Source of the DNA: Jannaschia sp. S6380 | GTDB lineage: Bacteria; Pseudomonadota; Alphaproteobacteria; Rhodobacterales; Rhodobacteraceae | DNA length: 64,000 nucleotides | Direction: 5' to 3' | NCBI RefSeq assembly: GCF_023015695.1 | Contig: NZ_JALKAS010000002.1 | Coordinates: 516,501-580,500, forward strand | Shown here: piece after piece, positions 46,233 through 54,379 of the stretch | How positions within the stretch are numbered: the stretch's first letter is position 1 | Layout of the letters: each line of letters opens with the position of its first letter | The notes under the pieces: generated by a model | Seen by the model: only the letters and a program-made list of their open reading frames with translations | The model's database searches: none | Told to the model about the DNA's origin: nothing | Position numbers and translations under genes: made by a program

Positions 46233-47687
46233 TTGGCGCGCAGCACGAGAAAACCGCATGCGAAACCCGCATCCGGGCCCGAAAAGGCCCCGGAGGAGAC
46301 GGTTACGCCCGAGGCCGTGGACGGGGAGGTCGGGGCGACCCCCGATGACGCGACGTCCGCGGGTGCGGACACCTTGCGCGCCGATGCCGCGGACATGCGA
46401 ACGGACGATGCGCCGGCGGACCCGGACGAGGCGGGCGCGGCCACGGCCGACGACGCGGGCAAGAGCGGCGCGGCCGAAGACGGGGCCGCCGGAGTCGAGG
46501 ACGCCGTGGTCGTGTCCGAGGACCCGCCGGTGGAAGACCTTGATGGAACGCAGGACGACACCATCGGACCCGGCGCGCGTGGGGAAGACACATCCGCCGA
46601 TCATATGGAGATCGATTTCGATCGGCCGGGCGAGGGATCGTCGGGCGACGGTCGCAGGGGCGACACGCAAATGGTCGCACCGCCGCCCACGATCGTGGAG
46701 CGGCGTGGTCCGGGCTTCGTGCCCCTGGTTCTGGGCGGCCTGCTGGCCGGGGCGATCGGCTACGCGATCCCGACATTCCTGAATCCCGACGATGATGTGC
46801 CCGCCGTGGATATCGCGCGGGTCGAAGCGCTGGAGGCGGAGATCGCCCGGCTGAACGCCGAAGTTCCGCCCGATGTCGATCTCTCCGGGTTGGAGGGCGG
46901 GCAGGCCGACCTCGGCACGCGCCTGTCGGACCTGTCGGATCGGATCGACGCGCTGGAGGCCCGCCCCGCCCCGGCGGAAGTCGCCGAGACCGCTGCCGAG
47001 AATGTCGACCTCAGCGGCTTGCGGGCCGATATCGAGGCGGTGTCGCAGGAGATCGCCGCCCTGCGCGAGGAGTTCGACGGCTCGCGCGAGGAAACCGGCG
47101 ATCGCGTCGATGGTCTCTCGACCGATCTGGAGGGGTTGCGTGCGGATCTGGGGGGGCGTCTGGACACCGTGGAGACACGGCTGGACGAGGTTTCGACCCT
47201 GGCCGAGACTGCCGAGGCCGATGCCGAGGCGCTGGCCCGGGAGGCGGCGCGCAACGAGGTCACGCTCGCCCTGCAATCGGGCGCGCCCTATGCCGAGCCG
47301 CTCTCGGTGCTGGAGGATGTGCCCGAGGCGCTCGCCGCGCCGGCCGAGACCGGCGTTCCGACCGTGACCGCGCTGGCCACCGACTTTACGCCGCTCGCCC
47401 GCGAGGCGCTGCGCGCCGGACGCGCCGCCGAGGGCGAGACGGGCATGGCCTCGCTCTTCCGCAACGCCGTCAACGCCCGGTCGCTGGAGCCGAGGGAAGG
47501 CGACGACACCGACGCCATCCTCAGCCGCGCCGAAGCCGCGCTGCGCGACGGGGATGTCGAGGGCGCGTTGGCCGAAGTGACCGCCCTGCCGGAGGCGGCG
47601 CAGGCGGTGCTGGCGGACTGGATCGCACGGGCCCGCACGCGGGTCGACGCGGTGGCCGCGGGCAACGATTTTCTGATGGACGGGTAA
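46233..47687 (+). CDS. Mic60/mitofilin-like inner-membrane protein
   Basis: 484 residues from TTG, with GGGAGGGGG upstream. An acidic, Ala/Asp-rich N-terminal half (about 1-155), one transmembrane segment (LVLGGLLAGAIGYAIPTFL, about 163-181), a heptad-rich coiled coil (about 190-335) and a helical C-terminal domain. This architecture, and the position between hemD and hemY, match alphaproteobacterial Mic60, the ancestor of the mitochondrial MICOS subunit that shapes crista junctions. The N-terminal part is unusually long and acidic. Confidence 0.8.
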   Translation: MARSTRKPHAKPASGPEKAPEETVTPEAVDGEVGATPDDATSAGADTLRADAADMRTDDAPADPDEAGAATADDAGKSGAAEDGAAGVEDAVVVSEDPPVEDLDGTQDDTIGPGARGEDTSADHMEIDFDRPGEGSSGDGRRGDTQMVAPPPTIVERRGPGFVPLVLGGLLAGAIGYAIPTFLNPDDDVPAVDIARVEALEAEIARLNAEVPPDVDLSGLEGGQADLGTRLSDLSDRIDALEARPAPAEVAETAAENVDLSGLRADIEAVSQEIAALREEFDGSREETGDRVDGLSTDLEGLRADLGGRLDTVETRLDEVSTLAETAEADAEALAREAARNEVTLALQSGAPYAEPLSVLEDVPEALAAPAETGVPTVTALATDFTPLAREALRAGRAAEGETGMASLFRNAVNARSLEPREGDDTDAILSRAEAALRDGDVEGALAEVTALPEAAQAVLADWIARARTRVDAVAAGNDFLMDG

Positions 47688-47696
47688 GGATTCACG

Positions 47697-49310
47697 ATGC
47701 TCTGGTCGCTGTTCAAGATCCTTCTCTTCGTCGCCATCATCGTGGCGCTTGCCTTCGGCGTGCAATGGCTCCTGTCCGTTTCGGGGCAGGTGCTGGTGAC
47801 CTTCGCGGGGCAGGAATACGTACTGCCGCCGCTGGTCGTGGTGATCGCGGTCCTGGCGCTGATGCTGGTTCTGTGGGTCGTGTTCAAACTGGCGGGCCTG
47901 CTGGTCGCCACGCTGCGGTTCATCAACGGCGACGACACGGCGATCGGCCGGTATTTCGACCGCCACCGCGAACGCAAGGGCTACGAGGCATTGTCCGACA
48001 GCCTGATCGCGCTGGCCTCGGGCGAGGCGCGGGAGGCGGCGGCAAAGGCGCAGAAGGCCGAGAAGTATCTGCAGAAGCCGGAGGTGACGACGCTGGTCGT
48101 GGCCCAGGCGGCCGAGGCCGCCGGCGAGAAGGATCGTGCCCGCGCCGCATGGAAGGAGCTGGTCACCCACGATCGCACGCGGTTCGTCGGCGTCCGTGGC
48201 CTGATGCGCCAGAAGCTGGAGGAGGGCGATACCGAGACGGCCATGAAGCTGGCCGAGAAGGCGTTCGCCCTGAAGCCCCGCCATGTCGAGACGCAGGACA
48301 CGCTGCTTCGCCTGCAAGCCCGCGACGAGAACTGGGACGGTGCCCGCAAGGTCCTGACGGCAAAGCTGAAGGCAGGCGCGCTGCCGAAGGACGTCTACAA
48401 GCGCCGCGAGGCGGTGCTGAGCCTGGCCGATGCGCGTGACCAACTGGCCCGTGGTGACGCGGCGAAGGCACGCGCCGAGGCGCTGGAGGCGAACCGCCTG
48501 TCGCCGGAACTGGTGCCCGCCGCCGTGCTCGCCGCGCGGATGCATATCGAAAGCGGCGAGTTGCGCAGGGCGGCGAAGGTCCTGAAGGCCGCGCGTGCGA
48601 AGACACCGCATCCCGATCTGGCCGCCGCCTTCGCCGATATCGAACCGGGCGAGACGCCCGAGGCCCGCATCAAGCGGTTCCAACCCTTCCTCAAGGTCGC
48701 GCCGGATGCGCCGGAGACGAAGATGCTGGAGGCGGAACTCCATCTCGCCGCCGAGGACTTCCCCGGTGCCCGTCGGGCGCTTGGCAACCTGTACGAAAGC
48801 CATCCGACCACGCGGTCGCTGACGCTCATGGCGGCGATCGAGCGCGGCGAGGGCGGCTCCGAGGCCGTCGTCCGCGGCTGGCTCGCCAAGGCACTTTCGG
48901 CGCCGCGGGGGCCGCAATGGGTCTGCGAGAACTGCGGCACCGTGCATGGCGACTGGATCCCGGTCTGTACGCAATGCGAGGCGTTCGACAGCCTGTCCTG
49001 GAAGGAGGTTCCGAGCGGGGCGACGAGCACTGCCGCGCTCTCCTCCGACATGCTGCCCTTGCTGACGGGGCCGGCCGCTGGTGCGGCCCTGGCCCCCGAG
49101 GCCGAGCCCGCACCCGCGCCGGAGTCGGACGGCCCGCCCGAGCCGGATCCCGCGCCCGAGGCCGAACCCGCCATGTCCCCGCGTCCCATCGACCCCGACG
49201 ACGTGGGCACCACGCGCGACGTGGAACACACGGTCATACTACCCGCCGGTGAAAGCCCGCCGGCCCCACAGGACGAGGTTCCGACGACCGGCGGGACGTC
49301 GCGGATGTAG
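47697..49310 (+). CDS. hemY: HemY-like protein with zinc ribbon and acidic-proline tail
   Basis: 537 residues. Two N-terminal transmembrane helices (about 5-27 and 41-66) are followed by TPR-like helical repeats (about 90-390), as in proteobacterial HemY. After that a zinc-ribbon-like motif (WVCENCGTVHG, then PVCTQCEA, about 403-426) and a long Pro/Glu/Ala tail. HemY's exact role in heme metabolism or its membrane organisation is not settled. It follows mic60 by 9 bases. Confidence 0.85.
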   Translation: MLWSLFKILLFVAIIVALAFGVQWLLSVSGQVLVTFAGQEYVLPPLVVVIAVLALMLVLWVVFKLAGLLVATLRFINGDDTAIGRYFDRHRERKGYEALSDSLIALASGEAREAAAKAQKAEKYLQKPEVTTLVVAQAAEAAGEKDRARAAWKELVTHDRTRFVGVRGLMRQKLEEGDTETAMKLAEKAFALKPRHVETQDTLLRLQARDENWDGARKVLTAKLKAGALPKDVYKRREAVLSLADARDQLARGDAAKARAEALEANRLSPELVPAAVLAARMHIESGELRRAAKVLKAARAKTPHPDLAAAFADIEPGETPEARIKRFQPFLKVAPDAPETKMLEAELHLAAEDFPGARRALGNLYESHPTTRSLTLMAAIERGEGGSEAVVRGWLAKALSAPRGPQWVCENCGTVHGDWIPVCTQCEAFDSLSWKEVPSGATSTAALSSDMLPLLTGPAAGAALAPEAEPAPAPESDGPPEPDPAPEAEPAMSPRPIDPDDVGTTRDVEHTVILPAGESPPAPQDEVPTTGGTSRM

Positions 49311-49364
49311 GTGCATTTCGGGGCTGGAAACGGCTCCGGACCCCTGCTAGGACCGCGCCACGGT

Positions 49365-49440
49365 GCCGCTGTAGCTCAGCTGGTAGAGCACGTCATTCGT
49401 AATGATGGGGTCGGGGGTTCGAGTCCCTTCAGCGGCACCA
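49365..49440 (+). tRNA. tRNA-Thr (CGT)
   Basis: 76 nt with encoded CCA. GCCGCTG pairs with CAGCGGC; the anticodon arm CGTCA-TTCGTAA-TGATG gives anticodon CGT (threonine, ACG codon); the T arm carries GGTTCGAGTCC. It lies 54 bases after hemY. Confidence 0.95.
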
Positions 49441-49932
49441 GTATTCCACGCAACACACTGAAGTAAGATGCGGGATGACGCTCCAAGGCGTCTTCCTCAT
49501 TGTCCTTTACCGGCTGGCTCCGGCTCCTCACCATACGGCCGGCCGCCGTCCGTTTTCCGATTTCAGCGATTTCCCGGACCGCTCAGTTGCCTTGCGGATT
49601 CTGCCCCTTGCGGCAAGCGTGCCGACAGTTGGTCCTGCCATATCCCTGCCGTCGCGCAGGACTGGAACCCTTCGCGTGGGCGGTGTCTGGGGTTGCCGGT
49701 TGGCCAGGCCCCCGTCCCGGCGTTCGGCACGGGCGATCTCACCTGGCATCGCCGGCGGAACCGACGAACAGCGCCCGGAGCAGGTCATGCGCCACGGGAA
49801 ACCCGCGCCATCGTGATCCGTCCTCTTGTGCGACGGGACGGGCCATGACTACGGTGACGGGGCGGGTCATGGCCGCGCATGCGGGACATGCGTGGCCGGG
49901 GCTGCACCGAGGATGCCGGGGGGCGATACTGG
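49441..49932 (+). other. Non-coding stretch of about 490 bases after tRNA-Thr
   Basis: No convincing gene: the longest frames give Arg/Pro-rich products without family features. GACGC-loop-GCGTC then TTCCTC at about 49477-49497 could end the tRNA transcript. The first half is somewhat richer in T than its neighbours. I see no integrase fragment and no duplicate of the tRNA 3' end. The right part must hold the promoter of the ABC transporter operon. Confidence 0.5.
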
Positions 49933-51054
49933 ATGGCGGAGACCGACGGACGCGTCTTTCTGAAATTCGACGACGTGAAGAAGAGCTACGACCAGAAAAG
50001 CCTGGTCGTGAAGGGCTTCGACATCGCGGTCGAGGAGGGCGAGTTCATCACCCTGCTGGGGCCGTCCGGGTCCGGCAAGACGACGGTCCTGATGATGTTG
50101 GCCGGGTTCGAGAGCGTCACGTCCGGGACGATCTCTATCCGGGGCCAGTCGATCAACAGGACCGCGCCCTACAAGCGCAACATCGGGATGGTGTTCCAGA
50201 ACTACGCGTTGTTTCCCCACATGACGGTGGCCGAGAATCTCGGCTATCCGCTGAGCGTGCGGGGCGTCGGTAAAGCGGAGCAGCGAAAGCGGATCGACGA
50301 GTATCTGGCGCTTGTCGAGTTGGAAGCATTCGGCAACCGCTATCCCGGCCAGTTATCGGGTGGGCAGCGCCAGCGGGTCGCGCTGGCACGGGCGATGATC
50401 TTCGAGCCGACGCTGATCCTGATGGACGAACCGCTGGGCGCGCTCGACAAGAAGCTGCGCGAGCAGATGCAGTACGAGATCACGCGACTGCACGAGAAGC
50501 TGGGCTTCACGGTCATCTACGTGACCCACGATCAAGCCGAGGCCTTGTCGATGTCGGATCGCATCGCGGTGTTCAATGACGGCGTGGTGCAACAATGCGC
50601 GCCGCCTGCCGACCTTTACGAGCGTCCGACAAATGCGTTCGTGGCCGAATTCATCGGTGAGAACAATTTCATCCACGGCGTCGTCGACCGGATCGAGGGG
50701 GGGCGTGCCATCACGTCCGTCCCGGGCGAAGGCAGGATCGTCGCCCAAGCCGCGGGGGGCTTGGCGCAGGGGGATCGCTGCATCGTGTCGATCCGGCCCG
50801 AGAAGCTGTTCGTCCAGTCCAGCGGCCACGCCCATGACAACGAGATCGCCGCCAGGTTCGAGGCGCGGATCTATGTCGGTGACTTCATCCGGTACTATTT
50901 CCGGCTGGCCGACGGGTCGGAAATCGTCGTCAAGGTGCTCAACGACCTTTCGGCCCCGGAATTCAGCGAGGGCGACACGGGGCGCCTGCAATGGCTCGCA
51001 TCGGACTGCATCGCGTTTCCCCATTCCGGGGAGATGCCGGATGTCACGGGGTAA
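49933..51054 (+). CDS. ABC transporter ATP-binding protein, polyamine (PotA) type
   Basis: 373 residues from the ATG at 49933. Walker A GPSGSGKTT (about 40-48), Q-loop NYALFPHMTV, signature LSGGQRQR, Walker B LILMDEPLGALD and the H-loop YVTHDQAEA are all present. The C-terminal TOBE_2 domain (about 270-373) is typical of the polyamine/opine/iron family. It powers the importer formed with the three following genes. An earlier in-frame ATG at 49879 is possible. Confidence 0.9.
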   Translation: MAETDGRVFLKFDDVKKSYDQKSLVVKGFDIAVEEGEFITLLGPSGSGKTTVLMMLAGFESVTSGTISIRGQSINRTAPYKRNIGMVFQNYALFPHMTVAENLGYPLSVRGVGKAEQRKRIDEYLALVELEAFGNRYPGQLSGGQRQRVALARAMIFEPTLILMDEPLGALDKKLREQMQYEITRLHEKLGFTVIYVTHDQAEALSMSDRIAVFNDGVVQQCAPPADLYERPTNAFVAEFIGENNFIHGVVDRIEGGRAITSVPGEGRIVAQAAGGLAQGDRCIVSIRPEKLFVQSSGHAHDNEIAARFEARIYVGDFIRYYFRLADGSEIVVKVLNDLSAPEFSEGDTGRLQWLASDCIAFPHSGEMPDVTG

Positions 51055-51099
51055 TCGGGGCCCCGTCGCTTCCCCGAACATGAAGCAAGGAGGATCGCA

Positions 51100-52149
51100 A
51101 TGAAGTATCATCTAGTGGCAGCGGCCGGCGCGATGGCGCTCGGCGCGCAGGGCGCGGCGGCGCAGGATCTGACCGTCACGTCCTTCGGCGGCGCCTATGG
51201 CGCGGCCCAGCAGGAGCATATGATCGACCCCTATATGGCCGAGTCCGGCGTCAACATCCTGTTCGAGGACTATGGCGGCGGCGTGGCCGAGATGAAGGCC
51301 CAGAGCGAGTCGGGCAACATCCAGTGGGACGTGGTCGATATCGAGGTCATCGACCTGGAGCGGGCCTGTTCGGAAGGATATGTCGCGGTCATCGACCACT
51401 CGATCCTGCCGCCCGGCGATGACGGGACCCCGGCCGAGGAGGATTTCATCCCCGAGGCGCTGCACGAATGCGGCGTGGGCAACATCGTCTGGTCGATCAT
51501 CTTCGCCCATGCCGACGACGCCTATCCCGATGGCGGGCCCCAGACGATCGCCGACTTCTTCGACACCGAGGCGTTCCCCGGCAAGCGCGGGCTGCGCAAG
51601 CGGCCGCAGGTCAACATGGAATGGGCGCTGATGGCCGATGGCGTCGCGCCCGAGGAGGTCTATGAGCTTCTGGCCACGGAGGAAGGGCAGCAGCGTGCCT
51701 TCGACAAGCTCGACACGATCAAGGACGACATCGTCTGGTACGACAGCTGGTCGCAGGCGCCCGTCCTTCTGAACGACGGCGGTGCGCAGATGGTGCAGTC
51801 GGCCAACGGTCGCATCTTCGCCGCGATCCAGGACGAGGACGCGCCCTTCACGATGGTCTGGGACAGCCATGTCTACGATCTGGACGTCTGGGCCATTATG
51901 GACGGGACCGAGAAGGAAGAGGAGGCGCTGGATTTCATCAAGTTCGCCACGCGGACGGTTCCGCTGTCGGGCATGCAGGATGTCGCCTACGGCCCGACGC
52001 GCAAGTCGGCGCAGGACCTGCTGCCGGAGGAGGTAAAGCAGGACCTGCCGACCGCGCATCTCGACGAGGGGCTGAAGGCCGACGGTGTCTTCTGGGCCGA
52101 TTTCGGCGAGTCGCTGGGCGAGAAGTTCAACGAGTGGCTGCTGCAATAG
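51100..52149 (+). CDS. ABC transporter substrate-binding protein, PotD type
   Basis: 349 residues with signal peptide (AAAGAMALGAQGAAA, cleaved near residue 20). LTVTSFGGAYGAAQQEHMID and NIQWDVVDIEV are typical of the PotD/PotF-like spermidine/putrescine-type binding proteins. It captures the substrate in the periplasm; the exact ligand (polyamine, opine-like or amino acid derivative) is not determined. A stable hairpin follows the gene. Confidence 0.88.
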   Translation: MKYHLVAAAGAMALGAQGAAAQDLTVTSFGGAYGAAQQEHMIDPYMAESGVNILFEDYGGGVAEMKAQSESGNIQWDVVDIEVIDLERACSEGYVAVIDHSILPPGDDGTPAEEDFIPEALHECGVGNIVWSIIFAHADDAYPDGGPQTIADFFDTEAFPGKRGLRKRPQVNMEWALMADGVAPEEVYELLATEEGQQRAFDKLDTIKDDIVWYDSWSQAPVLLNDGGAQMVQSANGRIFAAIQDEDAPFTMVWDSHVYDLDVWAIMDGTEKEEEALDFIKFATRTVPLSGMQDVAYGPTRKSAQDLLPEEVKQDLPTAHLDEGLKADGVFWADFGESLGEKFNEWLLQ

Positions 52150-52165
52150 GCCGCTGACACGACGG

Positions 52166-52189
52166 CCCCGCGCGCCTCGGCGCGCGGGG
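52166..52189 (+). other. Intercistronic hairpin after the binding-protein gene
   Basis: A 10-bp GC stem (52166-52175 with 52180-52189) with a 4-base loop and no T-run. Located between the binding-protein gene and the first permease gene, where such hairpins commonly protect the upstream message and lower permease expression. Confidence 0.6.
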
Positions 52190-52211
52190 CGCAGCTTTCG
52201 GGAGATCCCGC

Positions 52212-53477
52212 ATGGGGGACATCACGGCATCACCGCTGACCCGGACCGAGGACGCCCTCGGCGCCGAGGACGCGCGGAATGCCGCGCGCGAGCTGCGGGC
52301 ACAGCGGCTGCGCGCCTTTCTGTTCGTCCTGCCGCTTCTGATCTTCATCGCCTTCGCCTTCGTCGCGCCCATCGCGTCGATGCTGTTCCGCAGCGCCTAC
52401 AACCCGACCGTGGCCGAGTTGGTCCCCGCTTCGCTGGAAGCGATCGAGGACTGGGATGGCGAGGGCCGGCCCCCCGACGCCGTCCTGACGCAGTTCGCCC
52501 AGGATCTGAAGCGTCTCGCCAACGATCGCACCTCCGGGCAGCTGGCCGAGGAGATCAACCGCTTCCTGCCGGGCACGTCGAGTGTGGTGAAATCGACCGC
52601 CCGCCAGCTGCGCCGCGCGGACGACGCCGCGCTGGCCGCCGACGGCCCCGCGCTGCTGCTGGAGGCCAACGACGCCTGGGGCGAGCCCGGTATCTGGCGC
52701 GCGCTTCGCAAGGCCGGCCAGGTCTATAGCGCGAGCTACTACCTGACGGCCCTGGACCTGGAGACCACGCGGGACGGATCGATCCAGCCGCGTGATACGC
52801 GGATCTATCTGCAACTCTATGGCAAGACGCTGTGGATGGCCTTCATCATCACGGTTCTGACGTTGGTCCTCGGCTATCCGTTGGCCTTCCACATGGCCCA
52901 CAGTTCGACGGCGCATGCCAACTTCCTGATGGTTTTCGTCCTTCTGCCGTTCTGGACCTCGCTCCTGGTCCGCACCACCTCCTGGATCGCGCTGTTGCAG
53001 ACCAACGGCGTGGTCAACTCGACGCTGATGGCCCTGGGTGTCACCAACAACCCGCTGGAGCTTCTCTACACGCAGTTCTCCACGATCATCGCGATGACGC
53101 ATATCCTGCTGCCGTTCATGGTGCTGCCGCTCTATTCGGTCATGCGGGGGATCGACCCCAGCTACATGCGTGCCGCCATGTCCATGGGCAGCCGCCCGAT
53201 CCCCGCCTTCCTGCGCATCTACCTGCCCATGAGCCTGCCCGGATTGTCGGCCGGCGCGCTGCTCGTCTTCATCATCTCGGTCGGCTACTACATCACGCCG
53301 GCCCTGGTCGGCGGCACGGACGGGCAGATGATTTCCAACATCATCGCCTTCCACATGCAACAGTCGAACAACTGGGAACTCGCGGCGGCGCTGGGCTCGC
53401 TCCTGCTGGTGCTGATCGTGGCCCTCTACTGGCTCTACGACCGCTTCGTCGGCGCCGGCAACATCAAACTGGGATAG
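52212..53477 (+). CDS. ABC transporter permease, PotB type
   Basis: 421 residues. After the first helix (FLFVLPLLIFIAFAFVAPIA, about 37-56) a periplasmic insertion of about 130 residues precedes the remaining five helices. The EAA-like loop is MRGIDPSYMRAAMSMGSRPI (about 313-332). Size and insertion match alphaproteobacterial PotB-like permeases. It forms the channel with the next gene. GGGAGA lies before the ATG. Confidence 0.88.
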   Translation: MGDITASPLTRTEDALGAEDARNAARELRAQRLRAFLFVLPLLIFIAFAFVAPIASMLFRSAYNPTVAELVPASLEAIEDWDGEGRPPDAVLTQFAQDLKRLANDRTSGQLAEEINRFLPGTSSVVKSTARQLRRADDAALAADGPALLLEANDAWGEPGIWRALRKAGQVYSASYYLTALDLETTRDGSIQPRDTRIYLQLYGKTLWMAFIITVLTLVLGYPLAFHMAHSSTAHANFLMVFVLLPFWTSLLVRTTSWIALLQTNGVVNSTLMALGVTNNPLELLYTQFSTIIAMTHILLPFMVLPLYSVMRGIDPSYMRAAMSMGSRPIPAFLRIYLPMSLPGLSAGALLVFIISVGYYITPALVGGTDGQMISNIIAFHMQQSNNWELAAALGSLLLVLIVALYWLYDRFVGAGNIKLG

Positions 53478-53481
53478 GGCG

Positions 53482-54330
53482 ATGCGGCGGTTCCCCGAGT
53501 ACTTCACGATCTGGCACATCGCAGGCCACTATGCGCTGCGGATCACGGCCTACCTGGTGCTGGCGTTCCTGATCCTGCCGATCCTGGTGATCGTGCCGCT
53601 CTCCTTCAACGCCGAGCCGTTCTTCACCTTCACCGAGGGGATGCTGTCGCTCGACCCCGACGCCTATTCGCTGCGCTGGTACGAGGAAATCCTGACGGAT
53701 CAGAAATGGACGCTGGCGATCCGGAACAGCTTCATCATCGGGGTCGCGGCGGCGATCCTGGCGACGGTACTGGGGACGGTCGCGGCGGTCGGGCTGGCCT
53801 CGCCCCGGATGCCGTTCAAGCGGCTGATCACGGCGCTGCTGCTGTCGCCGATGATCGTGCCGCTGATCATCATCGCGGCGGGCATGTTCTTCTTCTACAC
53901 GAGCTTCGGCCTTGTCGGGACCTTTCCGGGCCTCATCATCGCCCATGCCGCGCTCGGCGTGCCCTTCGTCATCATCACCGTGACGGCGACGCTGTCGGGC
54001 TTCGACCGATCGCTCTTCAGCGCGGGGCTGAGCCTGGGCGCATCGCCGGTGCGGGTGTTCTGGGATGTCGTGATCCCGTTGATCCGTCCGGGCGTGATTT
54101 CCGGCGGGCTCTTCGCCTTCGTGACCTCGTTCGACGAAGTCGTCCTCGTCCTGTTCCTCGCCGGGCCCGAGCAGCGCACGATCCCGCGTCAGATGTTCTC
54201 GGGCCTGCGCGAACAGATCAACCCCACGATCCTTGCCGTGGCAACGCTGCTGGTGGTGCTGTCGATGGCGCTGCTCGTGACGCTGGAGGTCCTGCGCCGC
54301 AGATCCGAAAGGCTGCGCGGCGCGGAATAG
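53482..54330 (+). CDS. ABC transporter permease, PotC type
   Basis: 282 residues with six helices. The EAA loop reads FDRSLFSAGLSLGASPVRVF (about 174-193). It is the second transmembrane subunit of the ABC importer. It ends 49 bases from the convergent ThDP-enzyme gene; a GGAAGG/CCTTCC hairpin lies between but has no T-run. Confidence 0.88.
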   Translation: MRRFPEYFTIWHIAGHYALRITAYLVLAFLILPILVIVPLSFNAEPFFTFTEGMLSLDPDAYSLRWYEEILTDQKWTLAIRNSFIIGVAAAILATVLGTVAAVGLASPRMPFKRLITALLLSPMIVPLIIIAAGMFFFYTSFGLVGTFPGLIIAHAALGVPFVIITVTATLSGFDRSLFSAGLSLGASPVRVFWDVVIPLIRPGVISGGLFAFVTSFDEVVLVLFLAGPEQRTIPRQMFSGLREQINPTILAVATLLVVLSMALLVTLEVLRRRSERLRGAE

Positions 54331-54379
54331 GCGGCAGGAAGGGGGGCCTTCCGGGCAAGTCAGCGCCGTCGCCGGTGAC

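Noticed and set aside
49468..49848. Open frames of up to 126 codons after tRNA-Thr
   Set aside because: Arg/Pro-rich composition, several competing frames and no domain; treated as non-coding.
54337..54352. GGAAGG-GGGG-CCTTCC hairpin between potC-like and ThDP genes as terminator
   Set aside because: Short stem and no T-run on either strand; not listed as a terminator.
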